Below, in pieces: positions 43,285 to 52,112 of a stretch of DNA of 64,000 nt. Within the stretch, counting starts at the first letter, position 1. Each line of letters opens with the position of its first letter. The translations under genes and the position numbers were made by a program. Under the pieces are notes generated by a model, which was not told where the DNA came from, did no database searches, and saw only the letters and a list, made by a program, of their open reading frames with translations. Source of the stretch: Bog-950 sp964423405 (lineage in GTDB: Bacteria; Bacteroidota; Bacteroidia; Chitinophagales; LD1); assembly GCA_964423405.1 (NCBI GenBank), contig CAYREY010000002.1, positions 62,001 through 126,000 of the forward strand. The letters run 5' to 3'.

Positions 43285-44132
43285 TCAGATAAAAAGAAAT
43301 CGATGCTTGCGTTAACCACGTCTTCCATATCCTCGTTTAAGGTAGTAGCGGTGTATGGGTGGCGGGTGCCAAAGTTGTGATTGCTATGCTCCAGTAAAAA
43401 CAGTTGTGCGCTTTTGTTCCATTGGTGCATCTCTACAGCAGCGGCGTAGGGTACGGTTTCATCATCGGTACCGTGTATAATTAAAAACGGTATGGTTAGG
43501 GCGCGCACCGCATCGGGTACAAACAGACGGGGCAGGTTGGCAAAATAGTTTTCGTACATCTGCCATTTAATAGGCATAAGTTGTTTGGTGCGGGCATTGC
43601 CTATAAATACCACGCCTTCGCGTTTTATTTTATCCAGTTCATCCTGCGTCCAGTACTTGCTAAACTCGTTAACGCTGGCCCAGGTACATACTTTTTTTAC
43701 ACGCTTATCTTCATGTGCTTTTAAAATAGAGATACCACCGCCGCGGCTGTGGCCCATCAGGTATAGTTTACCGGTATCTACATTATTGCTGCTAACAGGA
43801 AAAGCGGATGAGCAAACCCAATCTATCACCACACCCAGGTCGTCCATCTCTATGCTCAGGTTATCGTTGCCAAAGGCTTCCAGGTCAACAAAATCCATGG
43901 GGTGGTCTACCGTAGTGCCGTTATGCGAAAAATTAAACTTAACGTATACCAAACCGGCTTCGGCAAATTTTTCGGCTACTATATCAAAAGCCCCCCAATC
44001 TTTAAAGCCTTTAAAACCGTGGCAGAATACCACTACGGGTTTAGGCTGCCCATCGGGTTGGTAGTACACATCTACCAGAAACGGGCGGCCGTGTTTGCTT
44101 TGTAATATGAGGTTGCGTTCGCGGGTAATCAT
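43281..44132 (-). CDS. Alpha/beta hydrolase
   Basis: 283 residues without signal peptide. It has an HGF oxyanion-type segment (VVVFCHGFKGFKDWGAFD, 33-50), the nucleophile elbow GHSRGG with Ser129, an Asp in LIIHGTDDETVPY near 230 and a His in LEHSNHNFG near 260. It belongs to the dienelactone hydrolase/acyl-peptidase-like group; the substrate is unknown. The stop codon lies within an inverted repeat. The upstream side also carries gattac-type repeats. Confidence 0.85.
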   Translation of the reverse strand: MITRERNLILQSKHGRPFLVDVYYQPDGQPKPVVVFCHGFKGFKDWGAFDIVAEKFAEAGLVYVKFNFSHNGTTVDHPMDFVDLEAFGNDNLSIEMDDLGVVIDWVCSSAFPVSSNNVDTGKLYLMGHSRGGGISILKAHEDKRVKKVCTWASVNEFSKYWTQDELDKIKREGVVFIGNARTKQLMPIKWQMYENYFANLPRLFVPDAVRALTIPFLIIHGTDDETVPYAAAVEMHQWNKSAQLFLLEHSNHNFGTRHPYTATTLNEDMEDVVNASIDFFLSD

Positions 44133-44148
44133 TGAGCTAACATAAACA

Positions 44149-44184
44149 TGATTACGCCGATTAAAAAATGATTACACCGATAAA
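44149..44184 (+). repeat. Two tandem tgattac-type repeats
   Basis: Two units, 44149-44165 (tgattacgccgattaaa) and 44169-44184 (tgattacaccgataaa). Relatives are at 43062, 43268 (inverted), 56292 and 56314. They lie just upstream of the alpha/beta hydrolase start. Confidence 0.55.
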
Positions 44185-44237
44185 TACAGAATGATTGCAC
44201 AAGGGGTAAGCATTTATTAAAAGCAAGCATAAGAACC

Positions 44238-44309
44238 TCTCACAGAACACACGGAAAACACAGAACATGCGATGGGCTGTTTTCTGTGATTTCTGTGCAG
44301 TTTGTGAGA
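44238..44309. repeat. Imperfect inverted repeat (cacagaa/ttctgtg family)
   Basis: Arms 44238-44265 and 44282-44309 (28 nt each) pair at 22 of 28 positions. The loop of 16 nt is gggctgtt-like. It sits in the 250-bp region between divergent genes and has no coding potential. Confidence 0.55.
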
Positions 44310-44381
44310 TAGATAATTTGGAAAATGATGAACACATCTTTTGTAAACAATTTTCATTTATAGGGTTACATTCGCCACCGG

Positions 44382-45356
44382 ATGTCGCTGAACCTGGATG
44401 ATATAAAGAAGCCCATTGCCCGCGAGCTGGATGAGTTTGAGGTGCGCTTTCGCGAAAGCATGAAAAGCAAAGCACCGCTGCTTGACCGTATTACCCATTA
44501 CATAGTAACCCGCAAGGGCAAGCAAATGCGCCCGATGTTTGTTTTTCTTTCGGCCAAGCTGTGTGGCGAGCTGAACGAAGCTACTTACGTAGCGGCATCG
44601 CTGGTAGAGATACTGCATACAGCTACACTGGTGCACGATGATGTGGTAGACGATAGCTACCAACGCCGGGGTTTCTTTTCTATTAACGCACTTTGGAAAA
44701 ACAAGATAGCCGTACTGGTAGGAGACTTTCTGTTATCGAGAGGTTTGTTGCTTTCGATAGAAAATGACCAATACCAGCTATTGCACATACTATCCAGCAC
44801 TATTACGGCTATGGCCGAGGGCGAACTGATACAGTTAGAGAAGGCACGCCGACTGGATATAAAAGAAGATATATACTTTGAAATTATACGTGGCAAAACG
44901 GCCTCGCTGATTGCATCGGCCTGCGCCTGCGGTGCATCTACCACTACCAAAGATGAAGCGCTGATACAACGCGTAAAGCTGATGGGCGAAAAAATTGGTA
45001 TTGCTTTTCAGATAAAAGATGACCTGTTTGATTACGAAGAGGCTGAAATAGGCAAGCCACGTGGTATTGATATTAAAGAGCGGAAGATGACCCTGCCGCT
45101 GATACATGCGCTGGGTAAAGTTTCATCGGCCGATAAGAAGAAGATAATAAACATAGTAAAGAACGATAACCAGAACACCGAGAAGGTGAAGTGGGTGATA
45201 GATACCGTACGCGCCAGCGGCGGTATGGATTATGCTACCCAAAAAATGATAGAATACCGCGATGAGGCATTACAGTTGCTGCACCAGTTTCCTGCCAGCG
45301 AATCGCGCAACTCGGTAGAACAGCTGATAGAGTTTACCATTAAACGCGCTATTTAA
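44382..45356 (+). CDS. Polyprenyl synthetase (trans-isoprenyl diphosphate synthase)
   Basis: 324 residues. The first aspartate-rich motif is DDVVD at 86-90 and the second is DDLFD in FQIKDDLFDYEE; GKQMRP near 46 is also typical. It joins isopentenyl diphosphate units to make a C15-C40-type prenyl chain in the cytosol. The residues before the first motif suggest a long-chain enzyme, perhaps for quinones, but length cannot be judged with certainty. An imperfect -7 box (TACATTCG, 44367-44374) lies 7 nt before the ATG. Confidence 0.92.
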   Translation: MSLNLDDIKKPIARELDEFEVRFRESMKSKAPLLDRITHYIVTRKGKQMRPMFVFLSAKLCGELNEATYVAASLVEILHTATLVHDDVVDDSYQRRGFFSINALWKNKIAVLVGDFLLSRGLLLSIENDQYQLLHILSSTITAMAEGELIQLEKARRLDIKEDIYFEIIRGKTASLIASACACGASTTTKDEALIQRVKLMGEKIGIAFQIKDDLFDYEEAEIGKPRGIDIKERKMTLPLIHALGKVSSADKKKIINIVKNDNQNTEKVKWVIDTVRASGGMDYATQKMIEYRDEALQLLHQFPASESRNSVEQLIEFTIKRAI

Positions 45357-45376
45357 AAACGGGACCTCAGAAACGC

Positions 45377-45465
45377 GAGGGTTAACAAAAACAAGGTAGG
45401 GGTGTTAACATATAAATTCACAAACACTTGATTGCTAATATTTTGCAATCAATTGGGGTTAACAT
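45377..45465 (-). repeat. Cluster of GTTAAC-type motifs and a hairpin
   Basis: Motifs at 45377-45387 (gagggttaaca), about 45401-45412 (gtgttaaca) and 45455-45465 (ggggttaacat) share GTTAAC. An 8-bp perfect hairpin (45428-45435 with 45445-45452) lies between them. The region separates convergent genes and has no T-run. The same word occurs at 62967 and 63022. Confidence 0.4.
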
Positions 45466-45480
45466 GGTTTTAAAACGCCA

Positions 45481-46989
45481 TCAAAAAAACTGTAGTATTT
45501 CTTCTATTACTCCCCGCCCGTTAACCAGCCTGGGCACTTTGTTCTGCCCGCCCAGTTTGTTTTTAGATGACAGCCATTTGTAGAACGTGCCTTCGGGAAG
45601 GGCTATTACTTCGAGACGTGACAGTGCTAAATCGTTGGTACGTTTTTGCAGGTAGTTGCTGTTCTCCAGTTTCAGATTTTCATCTAACACAGCAGCATAT
45701 TGGTTAACATCAACCGGTGGTTGATTAAACTCTATAGCAAACTGTATGCGGCCTTTCTGTTCAATGTTTATGTAGAACGGCGCCACAGTATAATCGCGTA
45801 CTGAACAGTTGAACGTGGCATTGGTTTTCATCAATGCGTTCTGCACATTGGCCAGTAGCAGGTCTTCGCCAAAGGCATTGATATACTCCTGTGTGCGGCC
45901 AGTTATTTTAAATGTATATGGGTCGGTTTTAGTAAAGGTTAGTACATCGCCAATCTGGTAACGTATTAAACCGTTGGGTGCGGTAAGCAATAGCACATAC
46001 GGCACACCGGTTTGTACCTCGCTAAGTTGCATGGCATTCCTATCGCCGGTGTAGTATTTATCAAGCGGTATAAACTCGTAAAACAACAGGTTGTCGGTAA
46101 GTAGTAACAGGTCGGTATTGTGCAGGGTTTCCTGTATGGCTATAAAGCCTTCGGTGGCGTTGTATATTTCGAAGAAGATAAAATCATCGCGGCCTATCAA
46201 CTCTTTAAACTGCTGGCGGTATGGCTCAAAGCTAACCCCGCCGTGAAAGAACACCTGCAGGTTTTTCCATAGCTGGCTTAGCCGGGTAAAGCCGGTTTCT
46301 TCTTTCAGCTTATTAAGCATAGCCAGGTGCCAGGTGGGCACACCGCTAAAGGTGCCTACATCTTCGTGCTTTACCTCCTGCACGGTGCGGTTAATTTTCT
46401 CCTCCCACTTGCCCAGTGTTTGTACCTGTATGCCGGGCGTATAGTAGCGCCGGTAAACAGGCGGTATGTTGCGCGAAAGTATAGCCGATATATCGCCGAT
46501 AACTATACCGTTGGGTAGCACCTCATATATGCCGCCGGGTATCAGCAGGTTTTTGTGGCTAAGCAGATAGAGCTTTTTATTAAGCTGATGAATTTTAGAT
46601 AAAGCAAAAAAACTGCCGCGCACGTGGCACTGGCGCATGATCTCTTTAGTAATAGGCACCAGTTTGCTTTTGCCACTGGTAGTGCCCGATGTTTTGGCAA
46701 ACCAGCGCACCGGTTTATCGGTCATTACGTTTTGCGCGCCGGCTTTAATCTGCTCTATGTAGGGTTCGTAAAAGTCGTATTGGGTAACCGGTACCAATGT
46801 GCTGAACTGGTTGTATGATTTTATATCGCTGAATTTTAAATCGCGGCCCAGTTGGGTATTAGCCAGGCGGCTGATAATACGTTGAAACAACTGCTGCTGG
46901 TGACAGATAGATTTTGCAGCTGTAAAATGGGGGCTGTACGTATGCTTTAGATACTGGCGGAAAACAAAGTTTTTGAGATTAAACCCCAT
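45481..46989 (-). CDS. GH3 auxin-responsive promoter family adenylating enzyme
   Basis: 502 residues. It has the acyl-adenylate-forming fold of plant GH3/JAR1 proteins: FAKTSGTTSGKSKLVPIT near 93-110 (P-loop-like), FSGVPTWHLAML near 215, IYNATEGFIAIQ near 283 and YRYQIGDVL-like LIRYQIGDVLTF near 345. Plant members join amino acids to hormones; the bacterial substrate is not known. It lies 23 bp after lptB and may belong to the same transcript. Confidence 0.85.
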   Translation of the reverse strand: MGFNLKNFVFRQYLKHTYSPHFTAAKSICHQQQLFQRIISRLANTQLGRDLKFSDIKSYNQFSTLVPVTQYDFYEPYIEQIKAGAQNVMTDKPVRWFAKTSGTTSGKSKLVPITKEIMRQCHVRGSFFALSKIHQLNKKLYLLSHKNLLIPGGIYEVLPNGIVIGDISAILSRNIPPVYRRYYTPGIQVQTLGKWEEKINRTVQEVKHEDVGTFSGVPTWHLAMLNKLKEETGFTRLSQLWKNLQVFFHGGVSFEPYRQQFKELIGRDDFIFFEIYNATEGFIAIQETLHNTDLLLLTDNLLFYEFIPLDKYYTGDRNAMQLSEVQTGVPYVLLLTAPNGLIRYQIGDVLTFTKTDPYTFKITGRTQEYINAFGEDLLLANVQNALMKTNATFNCSVRDYTVAPFYINIEQKGRIQFAIEFNQPPVDVNQYAAVLDENLKLENSNYLQKRTNDLALSRLEVIALPEGTFYKWLSSKNKLGGQNKVPRLVNGRGVIEEILQFF

Positions 46990-47012
46990 GCCGCTAAAAT
47001 AAAATCAAAACG

Positions 47013-48158
47013 CTATTTAGAAGGGGCCAGCAGTAACAACTGACTGTTGATTTTATTGAAGTGGCTGCGTGTTGTTTCCAGATAGCTATGGTACTTATCC
47101 TGACCAAACACAGTATCAGTTGCCATTGAAACAGCCTGTGCAAGGCCTTCTTTCTTTTCTAACACTTCTATAGCCAGCGATGCCTGTTGTAGCTCTATGT
47201 AGCCTTTTTGTTTGGCAAAATCGAACACTACAATTTTGTATTCTTTCAGGCTGTTTAAAAAATCGTTGAAGCCAGCGTTTTGCAAACTTACATACGGTGC
47301 GCGTGGGTCGCCATCTTTTAATGCCTGTAGTAGTTTTTCGGTATGGCTTAGCAAATCGTTGCTGTATCGGGTAAGCGATTCGGTATTAACCAGGTTACCG
47401 GTTTGGCTGGTAGGTTGCTGCGCGAAGTTTTTACGGCGCAGTATAAAATTTTGCCCCAGGTACACGCGGCGTACCTGTTCATCTTCGGCCAGTTCTTCGG
47501 CACTGCCGGCTTTCAGTATTTTACCTTCAAACAACAGGTAGGCACGGTCGGTAATAGAGAGGGTTTCCTGTACGTTGTGGTCGGTAATAAGTACACCGAT
47601 GTTGCGCTTTTTAAGCCCCTCTACAATGTGCTGTATATCTTCTACGGCTATGGGGTCTATACCGGCAAAAGGTTCGTCCAGTAATATAAATTTAGGGTCG
47701 GTAGCCAGTGCGCGGGCTATCTCGGTCCTTCTTCTTTCGCCACCGCTTAGTACGTTACCCATGCTGGTACGCACCCGGTTAAGGCCAAACTCGCTCAGCA
47801 GTTGTTCCAGCCGGTCTTTCTGTTGCTGTTTGCTCAGGTTGGTCATTTCCAGTACACCGGCAATGTTATCCTCTACCGATAGGTTGCGGAATACAGAGGC
47901 CTCTTGCGGCAGGTAGCCTACACCCAACTGTGCACGCTTATACATGGGCAGGCTGGTTATTTCCTGGTCGCCCAAAAATATCTGCCCTTCATCGGGTGGT
48001 ATAAGGCCTACTATCTGATAAAAGGAAGTGGTTTTACCGGCACCGTTAGGGCCCAGCAAACCAACTATCTCGCCCTGCTTTACCTCTACCGATACGTGGT
48101 TAACCACGGTGCGGCCTTTGTAGGTTTTTACGAGGTCTTTAGAGCGAAGGGTAAGCAT
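47013..48158 (-). CDS. lptB: LptB-type LPS export ATPase with a 140-residue C-terminal extension
   Basis: 381 residues; the ordinary LptB is about 240. The ABC part has Walker A GPNGAGKTT near 36, signature LSGGERRR near 138 and Walker B FILLDEPF near 158. It carries lipopolysaccharide export energy with LptFG. After about residue 240 (YLGQNFILRRKNF) follows a helical, charged segment (SLTRYSNDLLSHTEKLLQALKD; FLNSLKEYKIVVFDFAKQKG) of no recognised family. The outer-membrane gene is 16 bp upstream and the GH3-type gene 23 bp downstream. Confidence 0.9.
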   Translation of the reverse strand: MLTLRSKDLVKTYKGRTVVNHVSVEVKQGEIVGLLGPNGAGKTTSFYQIVGLIPPDEGQIFLGDQEITSLPMYKRAQLGVGYLPQEASVFRNLSVEDNIAGVLEMTNLSKQQQKDRLEQLLSEFGLNRVRTSMGNVLSGGERRRTEIARALATDPKFILLDEPFAGIDPIAVEDIQHIVEGLKKRNIGVLITDHNVQETLSITDRAYLLFEGKILKAGSAEELAEDEQVRRVYLGQNFILRRKNFAQQPTSQTGNLVNTESLTRYSNDLLSHTEKLLQALKDGDPRAPYVSLQNAGFNDFLNSLKEYKIVVFDFAKQKGYIELQQASLAIEVLEKKEGLAQAVSMATDTVFGQDKYHSYLETTRSHFNKINSQLLLLAPSK

Positions 48159-48174
48159 AGTAACCGGTTTAAGA

Positions 48175-48951
48175 TTACAGGCCGTTGAAAGATATACCTA
48201 CGTTAAACTCGTTGGCAACGGGGCCTTTGTCTTTTTTAAATACACCCAGTACACCGTAGTATGCAAATACGTTTACCACGCTGTAACCTATACGAATAGT
48301 GGGGCCCATGCGGAACAGGCTGAAATCGGGGAAGCGACGTTCTACATCTACTTTAACAACCCCGTCGGTTTTGGTTTTAATTTTTGTGTGGGCATCTACC
48401 CGTATGCCGGCTTTAAAGCCTACTACAAATTTCCAGCAGTTGTTGAATTTATCGGGGTTGGTGCGTATGCGTAGCTCCAGCGGTATATCTACATACTGCA
48501 CGGTTAGCTTGTTGGTTTTGTAATCGCCAATAGCAACCGATGGGTTAATATCGGTAAGTGGACGGAACGAGGTGCCGGTGCTGTCTTCCCACAGGCCGTG
48601 GCGGCTGTAAATGTTGGTGCAGCTATAGCCAATACCCGGTGCAAAGCTTACCCGCGATTTTTTAATACGGAAATCCCACGAGAAGTATATACTGATACCA
48701 CGCGACCACCATTTGGTTTGCATACCATTCATACGGGCGCTGTTTTTGTCGTATATCCAGTTGCTGCCAAACAGGTCAACCGTAAAACGGTCTTTCGCCA
48801 TTTTGGTAAACTTTCTTTCTACCTCTACTTTTTTGGCAATCTGCTCGGCAGTAAGTTGCTTTTTAGGCTTAACTTTTACTGAGTCTTCTTCTGAAGCAAA
48901 GGCTACAACAGAACTCAACAACAAGAAGGCTAACAGAATTTTTCGGGTCAT
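48175..48951 (-). CDS. Outer membrane beta-barrel protein
   Basis: 258 residues with signal peptide (MTRKILLAFLLLSSVVAFAS). After a Lys-rich segment (KPKKQLTAEQIAKKVEVERKF) come alternating strands such as ISIYFSWDFRIKKSRVSFAPGIGYS, LTVQYVDIPLELRIRT and FVVGFKAGIRVDAH. It is probably an eight-stranded barrel of the PorT/OMP_b-brl type. It is first in a probable operon with lptB and the GH3-type gene. Confidence 0.72.
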   Translation of the reverse strand: MTRKILLAFLLLSSVVAFASEEDSVKVKPKKQLTAEQIAKKVEVERKFTKMAKDRFTVDLFGSNWIYDKNSARMNGMQTKWWSRGISIYFSWDFRIKKSRVSFAPGIGYSCTNIYSRHGLWEDSTGTSFRPLTDINPSVAIGDYKTNKLTVQYVDIPLELRIRTNPDKFNNCWKFVVGFKAGIRVDAHTKIKTKTDGVVKVDVERRFPDFSLFRMGPTIRIGYSVVNVFAYYGVLGVFKKDKGPVANEFNVGISFNGL

Positions 48952-49032
48952 GCTTTAATTTTAACGGCTCAATAACGAGCGGCAAATGTAATTATTGTTG
49001 CCAATGCGTAAACATCGGGCAGCAAATAGCTG

Positions 49033-50670
49033 TTAACCAAGGTATTTTCCTTCAATATTCATACGGCGGCCCATGCCAAACGCCTTGGGCGATACCCGCA
49101 GGATAGGGGGCGCCTGAAAGCGTTTCCACTCGTTACCATTAACCATTTTTAGTACGCGGTCCACCAGTTTCTGGTCGAAACCCATGGTAACCAGTTCTTT
49201 GGGCCCCTGGCGTTTTTCTATGTACTGATATAGTATTTTATCCAGTATATCGTATTCGGGCAGCGAATCAGAGTCTTTCTGGTTAGGCCTTAACTCAGCC
49301 GATGGTGGCTTGGAAATGATGTTGGCCGGTATCACTTCGCCGTTGCGGTTAATGTAACGGCAAAGGTCAAATACCTGTGTTTTGTACACATCGCCCAGTA
49401 CAGCCAGGCCACCGCACATATCGCCATACAGGGTGCCATAGCCTACAGCCGCCTCGCTTTTGTTGGTGGTGTTAAGCAGTATATAGCCAAACTTATTGCT
49501 GAAAGCCATTAAAAGCACGCCACGTACACGGGCCTGTATATTTTCTTCGGCTACGCTAAAGGGCAGATCTTTAAAAAACGGATGAAGCGTGGTAAGAAAC
49601 TGCTGGAAGTTATCTTCTATAGGTACTGTTTCGTAGCGGGTGTCGAGGTTTTGGCATAGCTGTTTGGCATCGGCCAGCGAGTGGTCGGTAGAAAACCCCG
49701 AGGGCAGTAACAGCGATAGTACATTCTCTTTACCCAATGCCTGCGCAGCCAGGTAAAGCACCAGTGCGGAGTCGATACCACCGCTTAAACCCAGAATTGC
49801 TTTTTTAAAGCCCAGCTTGGCAAAGTAATCGCGTATACCTAGTACCAGCCCATCGTGAATTAATTGCATAGCCCCTAAATCCCCTAAAGGGGACTTTGAA
49901 GCAGCCGAAAAATTATCGGTATCTACAATAGCCAGTTCTTCTTCAAAAAACTTAGACTGGTGTACTACTTCGCCGTTTTGGTTAACAGCTACACTGCCAC
50001 CATCAAATATCAACTCGGTTTGTGCGCCTACCTGGTTCACATAAATCATGGGTATGTTGTAGCGGGCCACATTGGCGCGTATTACGTTCATACGCTCAGT
50101 ATGCTGCTTATAGCTAAACGGCGAGGCAGAAAGGTTCAGTATTAATTCGGGTTGCTGGCTAACCATTTCATCCAGCGGGCAGGTGGCGTACAGCGGGTTA
50201 TCGTTACCTACGTTCCATATATCCTCACAAATGGTAATGGCCAGACGCTTGCCTTTAAACGTAAATACCTCGAACTTACGGTTAGGTTCAAAGTACCGGT
50301 ACTCGTCAAACACATCGTAAACAGGTAACAGCGTTTTATCGGTAATGTGCTGTACCTGCCCCTCGTGTATAAAGAAAGCAGAGTTGTATAGGTCTTTACC
50401 CTCAGCAACCGGATTTTTGCGTGGGCCACCAATAAGGGCGGCAATCTTACCGGTATGTTTAGCTATTTCGTTTAATGCTTCGGTGCAGTGGTTTATAAAG
50501 TCGTTAAACTCCAGAAAGTCGCGCGCCGGGTAGCCGCATATACATTGCTCGCTAAATACAATTAGTTCGGCACCCTGTGCCTCTGCCTGTTGTATGGCGG
50601 CTATTATTTTGCCGGTGTTGGCGGCAAAGTTGCCAACGTGGTAGTTTAGTTGTGCTAAGGCAATTTTCAT
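49033..50670 (-). CDS. nadE: Glutamine-hydrolysing NAD+ synthase
   Basis: 545 residues. The N-terminal glutaminase (nitrilase) domain has Glu41 (FSEQC), Lys112 (DKTLLP) and Cys148 (TICEDIW). The C-terminal synthase has the P-loop SGGIDSAL near 296. It makes NAD+ from nicotinate adenine dinucleotide, ATP and glutamine. Between the two domains, at about residues 256-267, it carries AASKSPLGDLGAM, encoded by a copy of the repeat also found at 7035. The insertion is in frame and lies in the linker, so it probably does no harm. Confidence 0.95.
   Translation of the reverse strand: MKIALAQLNYHVGNFAANTGKIIAAIQQAEAQGAELIVFSEQCICGYPARDFLEFNDFINHCTEALNEIAKHTGKIAALIGGPRKNPVAEGKDLYNSAFFIHEGQVQHITDKTLLPVYDVFDEYRYFEPNRKFEVFTFKGKRLAITICEDIWNVGNDNPLYATCPLDEMVSQQPELILNLSASPFSYKQHTERMNVIRANVARYNIPMIYVNQVGAQTELIFDGGSVAVNQNGEVVHQSKFFEEELAIVDTDNFSAASKSPLGDLGAMQLIHDGLVLGIRDYFAKLGFKKAILGLSGGIDSALVLYLAAQALGKENVLSLLLPSGFSTDHSLADAKQLCQNLDTRYETVPIEDNFQQFLTTLHPFFKDLPFSVAEENIQARVRGVLLMAFSNKFGYILLNTTNKSEAAVGYGTLYGDMCGGLAVLGDVYKTQVFDLCRYINRNGEVIPANIISKPPSAELRPNQKDSDSLPEYDILDKILYQYIEKRQGPKELVTMGFDQKLVDRVLKMVNGNEWKRFQAPPILRVSPKAFGMGRRMNIEGKYLG
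49870..49897 (-). repeat. KSPLGDLG repeat inside nadE
   Basis: 28 nt whose reverse complement equals the unit at 7035-7061 plus one A. Here it is translated in frame as KSPLGDLG between the glutaminase and synthase domains. Confidence 0.85.
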
Positions 50671-50704
50671 GTTTGCTGCTTTGGGCCGGCAAAGGAAATT
50701 AAAA

Positions 50705-50935
50705 CTATATCAGTTTATCTATCTCTGCCGCCAGTTTTCTGTCTTTATCGGTTACTATGTTGCCGGCGCTGTGTGTGTTAAGTGTGATCTCTACCCGGTT
50801 GTATACGTTTACCCAATACGGGTGATGGTCGTGTTTTTCGGCCAGCAGGGCTACACGGGTCATAAAAGCAAAGGCCTCTGAGAAGTCTTTAAACTCAAAG
50901 GCCCGCTTTAATGTGTTGTTTTCTTCTACCCACAT
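50705..50935 (-). CDS. 4a-hydroxytetrahydrobiopterin dehydratase (pterin-4a-carbinolamine dehydratase)
   Basis: 76 residues, a compact PCD. The core motif is intact: EKHDHHPYWVNVYNRVEI with the two His, Pro and Trp, and then LNTHSAGNIVTDKD. It recycles the pterin cofactor of aromatic amino acid hydroxylases. No hydroxylase gene lies in this window. It lies about 20 bp after the M42 peptidase gene and 34 bp before nadE on the same strand. Confidence 0.9.
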   Translation of the reverse strand: MWVEENNTLKRAFEFKDFSEAFAFMTRVALLAEKHDHHPYWVNVYNRVEITLNTHSAGNIVTDKDRKLAAEIDKLI

Positions 50936-50954
50936 AAGGTTGATGGTTGGTTGC

Positions 50955-52007
50955 TTATTTAAAGCTCCAGTCGTATTTATCCAGGTTACCCAGGCAAAGT
51001 TTAAGCAGGTCTATATTACCGCGTATATCTGCCTTGTGGGCCATTTCTATTACTGAGTGTATGTGGCGGGTTGGTATACTAACCGCACCAGCTATAGTAC
51101 CGTTTGGTGCCATGCGCTGAAAGCCAGCCGTATCGGTACCACCGGCAGGTAGTAATTCGGGCTGCCATTTAAGGTTGTTGTTGTTGGCCAGTTCTTTCAT
51201 GTATTTAACCATGCGGTAATCGCATATAGCAGAGGCGTCCATTATTTTTATGGCTACACCTTCGCCCAGTTTGGTAACCGATTCCTCTGGTTTAGCACCC
51301 GGTGTATCGAAGGCTATCGTAGTATCTATACAAAAGCTAAACTCGGCACCAATGTGGTGGCCGGCTACCTGTGCACCGCGTATACCTACTTCTTCCTGCA
51401 CGGTAAACACACCATAAAAATCAAAAGGTATCTGCTGGCCTTTCAGCTCGCGCAGGGTTTCTATCAGTATAAATACGGCCACGCGGTTATCCAGGCTTTT
51501 GCAGTTTACACACTCGCCCATTTCTATCAGTTCGCGTTCGCGGGTTACGGTGTTGCCTACTTCAATCAGCTTAACTACCTCGTCGCGTTTCATACCCAGG
51601 TCTATAAAAAAGTCGGTAAGGTGCAGGGGCTTGTTGCGCTCATCGGGGCTCATTAAGTGGATGGGTTTGCTACCCATTACACCTATCACATCTTTTTTGC
51701 CATGCACTACCACACGTTGTGCGGTAAGTGTTTTAGGGTCGAACCCACCCAGCGGGTGAAAGCGTAGAAATCCGTTATCATCTATGTGGTGTACTATAAA
51801 GCCAATCTCATCCATGTGAGCGGCAGCCATCACTTTCTTATCGCTGGTTTTGCCTTTTTTTACGGCAATAAGGTTACCCATATTGTCGGTGTAAATATCG
51901 TCGGCAATACTTTTTAATTCACGCTGTATCAGTTCGCGCACTTTTTGCTCATGGCCCGGTACGCCGGGTACCTCACAAATTTCTTTTAGCAGAGAAACAT
52001 TAATCAT
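50955..52007 (-). CDS. M42 family metallopeptidase
   Basis: 350 residues. Metal ligands are seen in MAAHMDEIGFIV near 65, NCKSLDNRVAVFIL near 170, FTVQEEVGIRGAQVAGHHIG (the two adjacent Glu include the catalytic base) and CIDTTIAFDTPG near 235. M42 enzymes are cytosolic aminopeptidases, often named after endoglucanase M by mistake. It is alone or leads into the PCD gene. Confidence 0.9.
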   Translation of the reverse strand: MINVSLLKEICEVPGVPGHEQKVRELIQRELKSIADDIYTDNMGNLIAVKKGKTSDKKVMAAAHMDEIGFIVHHIDDNGFLRFHPLGGFDPKTLTAQRVVVHGKKDVIGVMGSKPIHLMSPDERNKPLHLTDFFIDLGMKRDEVVKLIEVGNTVTRERELIEMGECVNCKSLDNRVAVFILIETLRELKGQQIPFDFYGVFTVQEEVGIRGAQVAGHHIGAEFSFCIDTTIAFDTPGAKPEESVTKLGEGVAIKIMDASAICDYRMVKYMKELANNNNLKWQPELLPAGGTDTAGFQRMAPNGTIAGAVSIPTRHIHSVIEMAHKADIRGNIDLLKLCLGNLDKYDWSFK

Positions 52008-52112
52008 TTTGGAATAGTATTAAGTAATTAGTATTGAGTATTAAGATTAATACAAAGCAAACTTATAATTTTTTTGCGCTCAGGGTTACAGTTAACTGCC
52101 TGTTAACCTGTG

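Noticed and set aside
52013..52112. tattaagtaat/gagtattaag repeat and GTTAAC words before pyk
   Set aside because: Too short and irregular to separate from AT-rich intergenic sequence.
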